Positions 26,077 to 35,800 of a DNA stretch of 64,000 nucleotides are shown in pieces. Numbering within the stretch: the first letter of the stretch is position 1; each line of letters starts with the position of its first letter. The stretch spans positions 1-64,000 of the forward strand of contig JAFKJW010000184.1 of assembly GCA_017305925.1 (NCBI GenBank), written 5' to 3'. Both the position numbers and the translations under genes were made by a program. A model generated the notes under the pieces. That model was given only the letters and a program-made list of their open reading frames with translations, did not search any database and was not told the DNA's origin. Origin of the DNA: Hyphomicrobiales bacterium. GTDB lineage: Bacteria > Pseudomonadota > Alphaproteobacteria > Rhizobiales > Rhizobiaceae.

Positions 26077-27534
26077 ATGGAACAAGGCATCGGTGCAGCG
26101 AGGGTGAACGGGCAGGGCAGGGGTGCCGGGAGCGCGGCACATCCGTCCGCCGATGCGTCGGAAGTCTGCCGCATGGGGGTCGCCGAACTCACCGCCGCAT
26201 ATCGCAGCGGTGCGCTGTCCCCGGTGGACGTGGTGCGCGAGGCTCTTGACAGGGCCGAAACCGTGAATGCCCGGTTCAATGCCTTCGTCAGCATCGATCG
26301 CGAAGGGGCGATGGCCGATGCCCGGGCTTCCGAGCAGCGCTGGCGTGCAGGCGCGCCCGCTTCCCGGATCGACGGCGTTCCGGCGACGGTCAAGGACATC
26401 GTGGCGGTCCGCGGCCAGCCCTTGCGTGCAGGGAGCAAGGCGACGGAGCCTCTTCCTCAGCCGACGGATTCTCCCGTCGTCGAACGCCTGCGCTCGGCCG
26501 GAACGCCGATCGTTGGACTGACCACCACGCCCGAATTCGGATTTCAGGCAGTCACGCAAAGCCCCTTGACCGGCATCACCTCGAACCCCTGGGACAGTCG
26601 CCTCACGCCGGGAGGGTCGAGCGGCGGTGCGGCGGTCGCCGCGGTGACCGGCGCCGGTGTGCTGCATGTGGGGACCGATGGCGGCGGCTCGATCCGCATT
26701 CCGGCGGCTTTCACCGGAACGGCGGGATTGAAGCCGAGCTACGGCCGTGTGCCGGCCTATCCGCCCAGTCCCTTCGGGACGCTCTCGCATCTGGGCCCGA
26801 TGGCGCGCAACGTGTCGGACGCAAGAGAGATGATACGGGTGATGGCGGGGCGGGACGCCCGGGATTGGCACCAGCAGCCCGGCGACCTTCCATCCATCAC
26901 GGACCGATCGTTTCGTTTCAAGGGCGCGCGGGTGGGCCTTTGGACGGCTCCCGCCTGCGGCGGCGTCGACCCGGAACTGGCCGCCGCCTGCGGCCGGGCC
27001 TATCGTCTGATCGAGGCGGCCGGCGCCGTGATCGAAGCGATAGCGCTGCCTTCCTTTCCGCTGCTCGAAATGTTCACGACGCATTGGTATGCGGGTGCCG
27101 CGGCGCGGCTGGCTGCCATAAAGCCGGAACGCCGCGAGGCCTGCGACCCCGAATTCCTCCTGATCGCCGGCGAAGGCGCCGCCCTGTCGGCGCAGGACTA
27201 TTGCTCGATGGCCGCCATGCGCGCCGAGTTCGGGCGTCAGATGGAACTCCTGTTTTCGGCGTATGACGTCGTCGTGTCGCCGGCAACGCCGATCGCGGCG
27301 TTCCCGACGGGCACCCAGGCACCCGCGGATGCCGGCTATCGGCGCTGGACGGATTGGGCCGGCTTCAGTTTCCCGCTGAATCTGTCGCAGCAGCCCGCCT
27401 GTGTCGTGCCTTGCGGCATGATTTCCGGCAATCGCCCCGTCGCGCTGCAATTCGCGGCGCCGCGGGGCCGCGATCACGTGGCTTTGTCGGCTGCGGCCGC
27501 CTTCGAGGCCAAAGCCGGGGAACTTGAAAAATAA
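26077..27534 (+). CDS. Amidase signature family amidohydrolase
   Basis: 485 aa hydrolase of amide bonds. The Ser-cisSer-Lys triad is visible: Lys in ATVKDIV (near 108), cis-Ser in TPGGSSGGAA and nucleophile Ser in GTDGGGSIRIPA. Start 26077 is the first Met outside the lysR overlap but lacks a clear ribosome site; ATG 26173 with GGAAG upstream is an alternative that still keeps the whole catalytic domain. First gene of operon B, ahead of the binding protein, so it may act on the imported amide or ureide or on a pathway product. Confidence 0.85.
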   Translation: MEQGIGAARVNGQGRGAGSAAHPSADASEVCRMGVAELTAAYRSGALSPVDVVREALDRAETVNARFNAFVSIDREGAMADARASEQRWRAGAPASRIDGVPATVKDIVAVRGQPLRAGSKATEPLPQPTDSPVVERLRSAGTPIVGLTTTPEFGFQAVTQSPLTGITSNPWDSRLTPGGSSGGAAVAAVTGAGVLHVGTDGGGSIRIPAAFTGTAGLKPSYGRVPAYPPSPFGTLSHLGPMARNVSDAREMIRVMAGRDARDWHQQPGDLPSITDRSFRFKGARVGLWTAPACGGVDPELAAACGRAYRLIEAAGAVIEAIALPSFPLLEMFTTHWYAGAAARLAAIKPERREACDPEFLLIAGEGAALSAQDYCSMAAMRAEFGRQMELLFSAYDVVVSPATPIAAFPTGTQAPADAGYRRWTDWAGFSFPLNLSQQPACVVPCGMISGNRPVALQFAAPRGRDHVALSAAAAFEAKAGELEK

Positions 27535-27558
27535 CAATAGGTAATGGGAGCAACAGAA

Positions 27559-29235
27559 ATGAAATCTCGTGAATTCGATGCATCTGGGACGCCCGAAACG
27601 CCTGCTCAAGTCCACCCTGTCATGACCGGAAGGATCGATCGCAGATTTTTTCTGCGCGCCGCATCCGTTCTCGGGCTCGGCGTCGTCTCGCAGCCGATCC
27701 TTTCGCAGGTTGCCGGCGACCTTGCGGCCGACGCCGGCTCCGCCGACAACATATTCGTCGTCGCCTCGGGCTCGCCCGCGATCACCCTTGATCCCGGAAC
27801 GGTGTTCGACGGCCAGTCCATTCTCCTATGGCGCGGCGTCTATGAGAACCTCGTCACGTATCGCGACGATACGATCGAAATAGCGCCCGGGCTTGCGGAG
27901 AGCTTCACGGGTTCGGACGACGGCCTGACCTACACGTTCAAGCTGCGGCAGGGCGTGAAGTTTCATGACGGCGAGCCCTTCGACGCCGCCGCGGCGAAGT
28001 TCAATATCGAGCGCATCCGCGCCATGAAGGTCGGCCTCGGCTATGTGTTCGAGGATGCCGAGCTCGAAACGCCGGACGATCAGACGCTGGTGATCCGTCT
28101 CAAGACGCCGCAGGACGCCTTCCTTTCGAGCCTGGCGGGCATGTGGTCGCCCTATATGATCTCGCCCAAGGCAATTCGCGACAATACGGTGAACGACGAT
28201 TGGGGCGCGGCGTGGCTGCGCTCGAACATGGTCGGAACCGGCGCCTATCGCCTGAAATCCTATCAGAAGGACCAGCAGGCGACCCTCGAACGTTTCGACG
28301 GCTACTGGGATACTTCGGGCGACGACCATTTCCAGGCTGTCGTCGTGCGGTACATCAGCGACCCCTCGACGCTGCAACTGGTGCTGGAGAGCAAGCAGGT
28401 CGATTCCGCGCTCTGGCTCCCGGACGATTCCCTGAACACGCTTCAGGGCTCGCCGGACATCAGGATGGACGAGTACCCGACGTTCTCGACGACCTTCTTC
28501 ATGATGAACTGCGCCAAGGGACCGACGGCGGACAAGCGGATCCGGCAGGCGATCGCCTACGCCTTCGACTACGATTCCTGGATAAACAAGATCAATACGG
28601 GAAGGCTGGTCCAGGCGCGGGGGCCCGTGGCGCGTGGATTGCCGAGCTATTCCGACGACACGCCGCAATACAGCCGCGATGTCGACAAGGCCAAGGCGCT
28701 GCTGGCGGAGGCAGGTCACCCCGATGGCGGTTTCTCGCTCGATTACACCTACGAGACCGGCTACGCGTGGAAGCGCGAGTTCGCGTTGCTTCTGCAGGCC
28801 AATCTCAAGGAATTGGGCATCGACCTCAACATCACCGAGATCAGCCCTGCCGCATGGTTCGATCTGCTGCAGAACCCGGACAGCCAGCCGCATTGCTACG
28901 GGTTCATCTGGTTCGGATCCCTGATGGCACGCGCCTACGACGTCATGCAGTTGATGTTCGGCAGCAATGCGCAAGGAAAAAGCGGCCTCAACTGGGCCTA
29001 TTACTCGAATCCGGAAATGGACTCCGTCCTCGCCGAGGCGGTCAAGGAGATTGATGCCGACAAGCGCATCGCTCTCTACCGGAAGGCGGAGAAAATGATC
29101 GTCGACGATTCTCCGGCGCTTTTCCTGAGCTACTCGAAATATCGCGTGCCTATCGTCAAGGAGGTGGAGGGATACATATCGAACCCCATGTATATCTACA
29201 CCTATCCGTTCAACAGAATGAAATTCTCCACCTGA
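27559..29235 (+). CDS. Periplasmic oligopeptide/opine-type binding protein (SBP_bac_5), importer B
   Basis: 558 aa. A Tat-like signal with DRRFFLRAASVLGLGVV lies about residues 25-50. Start 27559 is preferred over 27544 because GGGAG lies eight bases upstream. Family blocks include GVYENLVTYRD, KFHDGEPFDAAAAKFN and RQAIAYAFDYDSW. Closely paralogous to the importer A protein across the whole length. It delivers the ligand to the four following transporter genes. The surrounding enzymes suggest a ureide, amide or modified sugar acid. Confidence 0.9.
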   Translation: MKSREFDASGTPETPAQVHPVMTGRIDRRFFLRAASVLGLGVVSQPILSQVAGDLAADAGSADNIFVVASGSPAITLDPGTVFDGQSILLWRGVYENLVTYRDDTIEIAPGLAESFTGSDDGLTYTFKLRQGVKFHDGEPFDAAAAKFNIERIRAMKVGLGYVFEDAELETPDDQTLVIRLKTPQDAFLSSLAGMWSPYMISPKAIRDNTVNDDWGAAWLRSNMVGTGAYRLKSYQKDQQATLERFDGYWDTSGDDHFQAVVVRYISDPSTLQLVLESKQVDSALWLPDDSLNTLQGSPDIRMDEYPTFSTTFFMMNCAKGPTADKRIRQAIAYAFDYDSWINKINTGRLVQARGPVARGLPSYSDDTPQYSRDVDKAKALLAEAGHPDGGFSLDYTYETGYAWKREFALLLQANLKELGIDLNITEISPAAWFDLLQNPDSQPHCYGFIWFGSLMARAYDVMQLMFGSNAQGKSGLNWAYYSNPEMDSVLAEAVKEIDADKRIALYRKAEKMIVDDSPALFLSYSKYRVPIVKEVEGYISNPMYIYTYPFNRMKFST

Positions 29236-29251
29236 CAGGTAGGAGTGCGGC

Positions 29252-30271
29252 GTGCTCTTTCTGATCGCAAAAAGGCTTCTGTTGATCGTCGTCGTCCTTG
29301 CTGGAATGAGCGTGATCACCTTTGGCCTGACGCGGATTATCCCTGGCGACCCGGCCCGGCTTCTTGCCGGGCCGGAGGCCAGGGCCGAGCAGGTCGAGGC
29401 GTTGCGCCGGCAATACGGCTTGGACAAGCCGGTGGTCACGCAATATGTCGACTACATGGGCGGGCTCTTCCACGGGGATTTCGGGCAGTCGCTCACCACG
29501 CGGCGGTCGGTTGCTCAGGACTTCGCGGAATTCGTGCCGGCGACCCTCGAACTGACGGTGGCCGCGCTTCTGCTGATCGTTTTCATCGGCATCCCGCTGG
29601 GATTCCTGTCGGCCCGGCGCCCCAACGGGATTCTTGACCATCTGTCCCGCATCCTGACCATCGCGGGCATGTCCATGCCCGTGTTCTGGCTCGGCGTTCT
29701 TTTCCAGATCGTGTTCTTCAAATGGCTGGGGGTCCTGCCGTCCGGAGGCAGGCTCGGGATCATCGAAAGCGCGCCGCCGCAGGTCACCGGATTGTATACG
29801 GTGGATTCCCTGCTGGCGGGCGATTTCGGCCTGTTCAAGTCGGCGGTCGTGCATCTGGTCCTGCCGGCCTTCACGCTGGCGCTGGCTTCGCTGGCGACCA
29901 TCACGCGGGTCTCCCGCGCCACGGTGATCGGCGTGCTGCGAACCGACTATGTGCGCACCGCCTATGCCCGCGGTCTCTCGGAGCGGCAGGTGATGACACG
30001 GCATGTGCTGAAGAACGCGATGATCCCGACCGTCACGGTGCTCGGCATGCAGATCGGGATTCTTCTCGGCGGAAACCTGATCGTCGAGGCGGTGTTCAGT
30101 TGGCCCGGCATCGGTCTCTACGCGGTCAACGCCATCAAGAATCTCGATTTCGCGCCGATCATGGGCGTCATGCTGATCAGCGCCGTGGCCTATGTCACCG
30201 TCAATCTGATCGTCGATCTGGTCTATCTCCTGCTCAATCCGCGCATCACCTACGCGCGAGAACCCGCATGA
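29252..30271 (+). CDS. DppB/OppB-type ABC permease, importer B
   Basis: 339 aa with GTG start and TAGGAG ribosome site. N-terminal membrane anchor LIAKRLLLIVVVLAGMSVITFG, then RIIPGDPARLLAG and five further membrane segments. The EAA-type loop includes AYARGLSERQVMTRHVLKN. Similar throughout to the importer A DppB-type protein. The next permease starts inside its stop codon region (ATGA). Confidence 0.92.
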   Translation: MLFLIAKRLLLIVVVLAGMSVITFGLTRIIPGDPARLLAGPEARAEQVEALRRQYGLDKPVVTQYVDYMGGLFHGDFGQSLTTRRSVAQDFAEFVPATLELTVAALLLIVFIGIPLGFLSARRPNGILDHLSRILTIAGMSMPVFWLGVLFQIVFFKWLGVLPSGGRLGIIESAPPQVTGLYTVDSLLAGDFGLFKSAVVHLVLPAFTLALASLATITRVSRATVIGVLRTDYVRTAYARGLSERQVMTRHVLKNAMIPTVTVLGMQIGILLGGNLIVEAVFSWPGIGLYAVNAIKNLDFAPIMGVMLISAVAYVTVNLIVDLVYLLLNPRITYAREPA

Positions 30272-31155
30272 CAGTTCTCCCCGCCGATGCGGCAACCGCC
30301 TGGCAGCGACTTCGGTCGCGTCTCCATTCCGTGTCCAGCCGCTTTCCGATCGGCAGGAGCCGCACGGCCCAGGTCGGCCTGATCCTGTCCCTGTTTGTTG
30401 TCTTCGTTGCGGTCGCCAGCCCCCTGCTGGCTCCCTACGATCCGCTTGCGATCGACCCCGGGAGCCGGCTTCAGCCGCCGACGGCCGAGCATTGGTTCGG
30501 TACCGATCAGCAGGGCCGCGATGTGTTCAGCCGCACGATCGCCGGCAGCCGCATATCGATCGTGTCGGCGATGGTCATCGTCGCTCTGGCGGTAGCGATC
30601 GGAGTGACGGTCGGCATTGTCGCCGGCTATGCCGGCGGCTGGGTCGACGAGACGCTGATGCGCGTGGCCGACGTGTTCCTGGCCTTTCCTCCCCTGCTGC
30701 TCGCCATGGGCGTCGCCGCCGCTCTCGGGCCCAGCCTGAGCAATGCGATCCTTGCGACGTCGCTCGTCTGGTGGCCGTGGTACGCGCGCGTGGCGCGGGC
30801 CGAAGCCTTGCATATCAAGCACGAGGGCTTCGTGGACGCTGCCCGCACCGTGGGCGCCTCCAATGCGAGAATCCTGCTGAGCCACATCCTTCCGGTGGCG
30901 CGCACCTCCATCATCGTTCAGATCAGCCTGTCGCTGGGAGCAGCCATCGTCACCCTGGCGAGCCTGTCCTTCATCGGCCTCGGCGCGCAGCCGCCGACCC
31001 CGGAATGGGGAACGATGATTGCGGAGGGGCGCGCTTATCTCCTCAACCAGTGGTGGATCGTCACCGCTCCCGGGGTCGCGATCTTCGTCACCATCATGGC
31101 TTTCAACATTCTGGGCGATGGCGTTCAGGAAGTTCTTTCACCGCACGAGAAATAG
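30268..31155 (+). CDS. DppC/OppC-type ABC permease, importer B
   Basis: 295 aa, same length as its importer A counterpart. Landmarks are HWFGTDQQGRDVFSRTI and SFIGLGAQPPTPEWGTM, with six membrane segments. It overlaps the previous stop by ATGA and the next ATPase gene starts two bases after its stop. Confidence 0.92.
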   Translation: MTVLPADAATAWQRLRSRLHSVSSRFPIGRSRTAQVGLILSLFVVFVAVASPLLAPYDPLAIDPGSRLQPPTAEHWFGTDQQGRDVFSRTIAGSRISIVSAMVIVALAVAIGVTVGIVAGYAGGWVDETLMRVADVFLAFPPLLLAMGVAAALGPSLSNAILATSLVWWPWYARVARAEALHIKHEGFVDAARTVGASNARILLSHILPVARTSIIVQISLSLGAAIVTLASLSFIGLGAQPPTPEWGTMIAEGRAYLLNQWWIVTAPGVAIFVTIMAFNILGDGVQEVLSPHEK

Positions 31156-31157
31156 CC

Positions 31158-32210
31158 GTGGCCGAACTTCTCCAGATAGACGATTTGGCGATCCGGTTTC
31201 GGTCGCGTGGCCGCGACGTCAATGTTCTGAACGGCGTTTCCTATTCCGTGGGGTGGCAGGAATCCGTCGGCCTGGTGGGCGAATCCGGCTCCGGCAAAAG
31301 CGTTACCAATCTCGCCGTGATGGGACTGCTGCCGACGGCGGTCATCGATCGGGGCGAAATGCGCTTCGACGGTCAGGACATACTGGCGATGGGGCCGGCG
31401 CGTCGGCAGCGCCTGCGCGGGCGCCAGATCGGCATGATCTTTCAGGATCCGATGAATTCGCTCAACCCGGTGCTCAGGATCGGCAGGCAGATCGAGGAAG
31501 GGATCATACTGCATTTCCACGTCTCGCGGTCGGAGGCACGGCGCAGGGCGGCGGACATACTGGCAAGGTGCGAGCTCTCCGACACGGATGTCCTTCTGAA
31601 CAAATACCCGCACGAACTGAGCGGCGGAATGTTGCAGCGCGTGATGATCGCCGCCGCGCTGGCGCTCGAACCGAAGCTGCTGATCGCCGACGAGCCCACC
31701 ACCGCGCTGGATGTGACGGTCCAGGCCCAGATGCTGGACCTGATGTCGTCGCGGGTTCGCGAGGCCGGCGCCTCGATGATCCTGATTTCGCATGATCTCG
31801 GCGTGGTTGCCTCCGTCACCGATCGGGTCAATGTGATGTATGCCGGGTCGATCGTCGAAAGCGGGCCGTCGACCGAAGTTTTCCTTCGTCCGAGGCATCC
31901 CTACACCGTCGGCTTGGTCCACTCCATTCCAAGCCTGTCCGAGGACCGGGGCGTGGTGCCGATCGACGGATCGGCGCCGGACCTGGCTGCGCTGCCGCCC
32001 GGCTGCCCCTTCGCGCCCCGCTGCCGGTGGCGGGTGCCGGTCTGCGATCGGGTCAAGCCGGCGATGGAGCCGATCGCCGGATCGGGCGCCGGCGCGCGCG
32101 CGATCGCCTGCCATAATCCGGCGAGCGACCGGGAAGCCGCAAGCGGCATGCCGGAGCCTCGCATGATGGCGGCAAGCGTCAATCAGGCAAATCGTATGGC
32201 GGGTTTGTGA
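31158..32210 (+). CDS. DppD/OppD-type ABC ATPase, importer B
   Basis: 350 aa with GTG start. Walker A GESGSGKSV, FQDPMNSLNPV, signature LSGGMLQR, Walker B LLIADEPTTALD, switch ISHDLG. The C-terminal extension carries the Cys cluster GCPFAPRCRWRVPVCD. A Met-rich tail follows, rather longer than usual. Overlaps the following dppF-type start. Confidence 0.92.
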   Translation: MAELLQIDDLAIRFRSRGRDVNVLNGVSYSVGWQESVGLVGESGSGKSVTNLAVMGLLPTAVIDRGEMRFDGQDILAMGPARRQRLRGRQIGMIFQDPMNSLNPVLRIGRQIEEGIILHFHVSRSEARRRAADILARCELSDTDVLLNKYPHELSGGMLQRVMIAAALALEPKLLIADEPTTALDVTVQAQMLDLMSSRVREAGASMILISHDLGVVASVTDRVNVMYAGSIVESGPSTEVFLRPRHPYTVGLVHSIPSLSEDRGVVPIDGSAPDLAALPPGCPFAPRCRWRVPVCDRVKPAMEPIAGSGAGARAIACHNPASDREAASGMPEPRMMAASVNQANRMAGL

Positions 32211-33280
32211 TGCAGCCCGCCGGAGAAGAGCATCCGATCCTCGATCTGCGCGACCTGCGCGTCACGTACCGGATTCGCAAGCCGGGGCGGTTCTGGATCC
32301 GGAAGGCGGAGCTTCATGCTGTTCAAGGCGTGTCGCTTTCGCTGCGGCGTGGCCGGTCCCTGGGCCTGGTCGGGGAATCCGGATCGGGGAAGAGCACGAT
32401 CGCCCGCGCCGTGATGGGCCTGACGCCGGTGCGGTCCGGTCGATTGCTGCTGGACGGAACGGACATTACGGCACGCGAGGGCGCGGCGCGCTCCGCCAGC
32501 CGGCATCGCCTTCAGATGGTCTTCCAGAACCCCTATTCGAGCCTCAATCCGATGATGACGGTTCACGACATCGTCGCCGAGCCGCTGCGGATCTTCGCCC
32601 CCGGGGACAAGGGCAGCCATGCGAGACGGGTGCAGGAAATGCTGGACGCGGTGCACCTGCCGCGCGACGCCGCGCAGCGGTTTCCGCACCAGTTCAGCGG
32701 CGGGCAGCGGCAGCGCATCGCCATAGCGCGGGCGCTCGTGCTGCGTCCGGAAGTGATCATCGCGGACGAGCCGACCAGCGCCCTCGACGTCTCGATCCAG
32801 GCGCAGATCATGAATCTCCTCACCGAGATCCGGAAGGAGCGGAAGCTCTCCTATCTGGTCATCAGCCACGACCTCGCGGCGATCCGTTACCTTTGCGACG
32901 ATGTGGCCGTCATGTATCTGGGCGGGATCGTCGAGCAGGGTCCGACGCGCGACGTCTTCTCGGCGCCACGGCATCCCTATACCAAAGCCCTTCTTTCGTC
33001 CGTTCGCACCATCCAGGAGGTGACGGACAAAGGCCGGCCCGACCGGCGCATTCTCCTGAAGGGCGATCTGCCGAGCCCGCTGTCTCCTCCCTCGGGTTGC
33101 CGTTTCCACACCCGCTGCTGGTGGCGGCGCGAAATCGGAAACCCGCAGCGCTGCGTGGACGAGGCGCCTCTTCTCCGGTCGGACGGTGCTGGAGCCGTGG
33201 CCTGCCACTTCAGCGACGGCTCTGCGCCTCACGCGAACCCACCTCCGGCAGCAGCCGAAGCGCAAGGACGAGCGTCGTGA
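32210..33280 (+). CDS. DppF/OppF-type ABC ATPase, importer B
   Basis: 356 aa. Walker A GESGSGKST, FQNPYSSLNPM, signature FSGGQRQR, Walker B IIADEPTSALD, switch ISHDLA. C-terminal Cys residues in GCRFHTRCWWRREIG. A GTG three bases upstream is an equally possible start. Its stop overlaps the GTG start of the epimerase-like gene, so transport and metabolic genes are coupled. Confidence 0.92.
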   Translation: MQPAGEEHPILDLRDLRVTYRIRKPGRFWIRKAELHAVQGVSLSLRRGRSLGLVGESGSGKSTIARAVMGLTPVRSGRLLLDGTDITAREGAARSASRHRLQMVFQNPYSSLNPMMTVHDIVAEPLRIFAPGDKGSHARRVQEMLDAVHLPRDAAQRFPHQFSGGQRQRIAIARALVLRPEVIIADEPTSALDVSIQAQIMNLLTEIRKERKLSYLVISHDLAAIRYLCDDVAVMYLGGIVEQGPTRDVFSAPRHPYTKALLSSVRTIQEVTDKGRPDRRILLKGDLPSPLSPPSGCRFHTRCWWRREIGNPQRCVDEAPLLRSDGAGAVACHFSDGSAPHANPPPAAAEAQGRAS

Positions 33281-34212
33281 TAGGGGACGTCATCATCACC
33301 GGCTGTGCGGGCCTTGTCGGCCATGCCGTGCGTCTGCGCCTCGAAAGGGAGGGCGTCTCGTGCATGGCGGTGGATCTGGTCCCGGCCGAGGTCGAGGGCC
33401 GGCCGGTCCTCGGCTGCGATCTTGTGGACATGCCACGGCTGCGCGAACTGACCGCCGGGCGATCCGTCGCCGCCATCGTGCACTGCGGCGCGCTGTCCGG
33501 TCCGGCGGTCGGCCGGAATTCACCCCTGCAACAGGTGTCGGTCAACATCGTCGGCACGGCGAACATGCTGGAATTGGGCCGGGAGCTGGGAATTTCGCGC
33601 TTCGTCTACGTCTCGTCCGTCAGCGCGTATGGCGACTGCCATGGCGAGGACCTGGACGAACGGACGCCGTTGCGCCCCACCAATGTCTATGGCGCGACCA
33701 AAGCCGCCTCGGAAATGCTGGTGATAGCCTATGCGGCGGATTTCCGCATCCCGGCCGTCAGCCTGCGTCTGTCGATGGTCTACGGTCCGCGCCGCGAGAC
33801 CGCCTGCTGCCTGCGCGACATGCTGATGAGCGGGCTGACCGGATCGCCGATGCGGCTTGAATGGGGCCACGACCTGCGGCGCCAGCCGATCCATATCGAC
33901 GATGCCGCCGCGGCCGTCGTCGGGGCGCTCAAGGCCCCCGGCTTCCGGCAGGGCGCGTACAACATCACCGGCGGCGTGGCGGTTACGTTCGGCGAGGCGG
34001 CAGAGATCGTGCGGGACCTCCTGCTGCGTGCCGACATCCTGTTGGGCACGGGCATGGTGGAGGGGGACAATATCCAGGGGTCGCATTCCATCGCGGCAGC
34101 CGCGCGCGATCTCGGCTACCGGCCGCAGGTAGATTTGCGCCGGGGCCTCGCCGGCTATGCCGACTGGCTGCGCGACAGACCCGGGCCGGAGCAGGGTGGG
34201 GCGGGCGCATGA
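33277..34212 (+). CDS. NAD-dependent epimerase/dehydratase-family oxidoreductase
   Basis: 311 aa extended short-chain dehydrogenase. The Rossmann motif GCAGLVGHAV is at the N-terminus, the active site is Ser-Tyr-Lys in VSSVSAYG and NVYGATKAASE, and a cofactor-proximal Asp lies in DLVDM. Family members epimerise or oxidise nucleotide sugars, uronates or sugar acids. The location immediately after the transporter, with two more SDRs, suggests oxidation or epimerisation of a hydroxylated moiety of the imported compound. GTG start overlaps the previous stop. Confidence 0.8.
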   Translation: MIGDVIITGCAGLVGHAVRLRLEREGVSCMAVDLVPAEVEGRPVLGCDLVDMPRLRELTAGRSVAAIVHCGALSGPAVGRNSPLQQVSVNIVGTANMLELGRELGISRFVYVSSVSAYGDCHGEDLDERTPLRPTNVYGATKAASEMLVIAYAADFRIPAVSLRLSMVYGPRRETACCLRDMLMSGLTGSPMRLEWGHDLRRQPIHIDDAAAAVVGALKAPGFRQGAYNITGGVAVTFGEAAEIVRDLLLRADILLGTGMVEGDNIQGSHSIAAAARDLGYRPQVDLRRGLAGYADWLRDRPGPEQGGAGA

Positions 34213-34988
34213 CGAAGGCCCCGCCTTTTCCGGACGGCTTCTCCATGGAGGGGCGCTGCGCGCTGGTGACAGGCGGCAGCAGCGGCATCGGGGCTGCCAT
34301 CGCGGAGCTTTTTGCGCGGCACGGCGCCTCCGTTGTCGTCTGCCACCACCGCGACGGCGAGCGCGCCCGGGCGCTTTGCAGCCGCCTCGAAGGATCGGGC
34401 GCGGGGATTTGGCAATTCGACTGCGACGTGTCGGATGGCGATCGGGTCGCCTCGCTGGCGAGTTTCGCGGAACGCACCGCGGGCCGGGTGGATATCGTCG
34501 TGAACTCAGCCGGCATCGGCGGTGCTCTCGTTCATTTCGAGGAGATGCAGCCGGCGGTCTGGGACAGGATGCTCGATGTCCACCTTCGCGGCACGATGCT
34601 GGTGACGCGTGCTTTCTTCGCGCCGATGATGGCGCGCCGATGGGGACGGGTGGTCAACATATCGTCCCAGCTCGCCCGAAAGGGAGCGGTCGGCCACACG
34701 CACTACTGCGCCGCAAAGGCCGGTGTCGAGGGGTTCACCCGGGCGCTCGCCCACGAGGGCGCGCCGCATGGCGTCCTGGTGAACGCCATCGCTCCCGGTC
34801 CCGTGGAAACCCCCTTGCTGCTGAGCCTGCCCGAGGAGTGGCGGCAGAACAAGCGCAGGGAACTGCCGCTCGGCCGACTGGGCGGCGCCGGCGAAATCGC
34901 GCCGACCGCATTGCTCCTCGCCTCTGCCGCCGGAGGCTTCTACGTCGGCCAGGTGCTCTCGCCGAACGGCGGGGATGTGATGCCTTGA
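34209..34988 (+). CDS. Short-chain dehydrogenase/reductase (first of two)
   Basis: 259 aa classical SDR. Cofactor motif TGGSSGIGAA, NSAG, catalytic Ser in VNISSQ and YCAAK (Tyr-x-x-x-Lys). C-terminal cap APGPVETPLLLSL. A basic-looking position after the second strand (CHHRDGER) hints at NADP preference, an inference. Start overlaps the epimerase-like stop by ATGA. Substrate unknown; probably an alcohol/ketone intermediate of operon B. Confidence 0.85.
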   Translation: MTKAPPFPDGFSMEGRCALVTGGSSGIGAAIAELFARHGASVVVCHHRDGERARALCSRLEGSGAGIWQFDCDVSDGDRVASLASFAERTAGRVDIVVNSAGIGGALVHFEEMQPAVWDRMLDVHLRGTMLVTRAFFAPMMARRWGRVVNISSQLARKGAVGHTHYCAAKAGVEGFTRALAHEGAPHGVLVNAIAPGPVETPLLLSLPEEWRQNKRRELPLGRLGGAGEIAPTALLLASAAGGFYVGQVLSPNGGDVMP

Positions 34989-35005
34989 GGCCAGCCGGGA
35001 GAACC

Positions 35006-35776
35006 ATGCGACTTTTGGGCAAGACAGCTATCGTGACGGGCGCGTCCTCTGGCATCGGGCGCGGCATCGCGCTGCGCTTCGCGAGCGAGGGCGCCGCGGT
35101 GATCGTCGCCGACATTCACGATGCGCCCCGCGAGGGCGGCGAGCCGACCCAGCGCGAAATCGAGAGCGCCGGCGGAACGGCCATCGCGATTCCCTGCAAC
35201 GTGGCCGTCTGGGCCGACGTCGACCGGCTGGTGTCGACCGCCGTGGCGCGGTTCGGCCGCCTCGACATCATGGTCAACAACGCCGCGGTCGTCGGCCATC
35301 GGAAGCTCTGCGACACGTCCGAACAGGAATGGGATGCGATATTCGACATCAACGCAAAGGGCGTCTTCATGTGCTGCAAGCGCGCCGTCCAGCAGATGCT
35401 CATGCAGACGCCGGTTGGCGATGCGCGGGGCCGGATCATCAACATCGGCTCCCAGCACGGCATCGTCGCCGCGCCTGGCAAGTTCGCGTACGGAGCCAGC
35501 AAGGCGGCGGCGCTCTATATCGCGCGGCAGATCGCGGTGGACTACGCGAAGGAGGGCATCATCTGCAATGCCGTCGCGCCCGGCCGCATCCTGACGACCG
35601 GCCTGCCCGGCGAGACCGACAACGACCCTCACGACTATTCGGTGATGCGAACGCCCATGCCGCGGCTTGGCCGGCCGGCGGACGTGGCGGCGGCGGCGCT
35701 CTATCTGGCCAGCGACGAGGCGGGGTTCGTCACCGGACACACATTGATGGTCGATGGCGGCTGGATGGCATTCTGA
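35006..35776 (+). CDS. Short-chain dehydrogenase/reductase (second of two)
   Basis: 256 aa classical SDR. Cofactor motif TGASSGIGRG, Asp in VADIHD after the second strand (NAD preference likely), NNAA, INIGSQ and YGASK active site, then APGRILTTGL. It differs clearly from the preceding SDR, so the pair probably catalyses successive steps or opposite stereochemistry rather than a fresh duplication. GGGAG lies upstream of the ATG. Confidence 0.87.
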   Translation: MRLLGKTAIVTGASSGIGRGIALRFASEGAAVIVADIHDAPREGGEPTQREIESAGGTAIAIPCNVAVWADVDRLVSTAVARFGRLDIMVNNAAVVGHRKLCDTSEQEWDAIFDINAKGVFMCCKRAVQQMLMQTPVGDARGRIINIGSQHGIVAAPGKFAYGASKAAALYIARQIAVDYAKEGIICNAVAPGRILTTGLPGETDNDPHDYSVMRTPMPRLGRPADVAAAALYLASDEAGFVTGHTLMVDGGWMAF

Positions 35777-35800
35777 GCGGGCGACACAGGAAATTTCACG

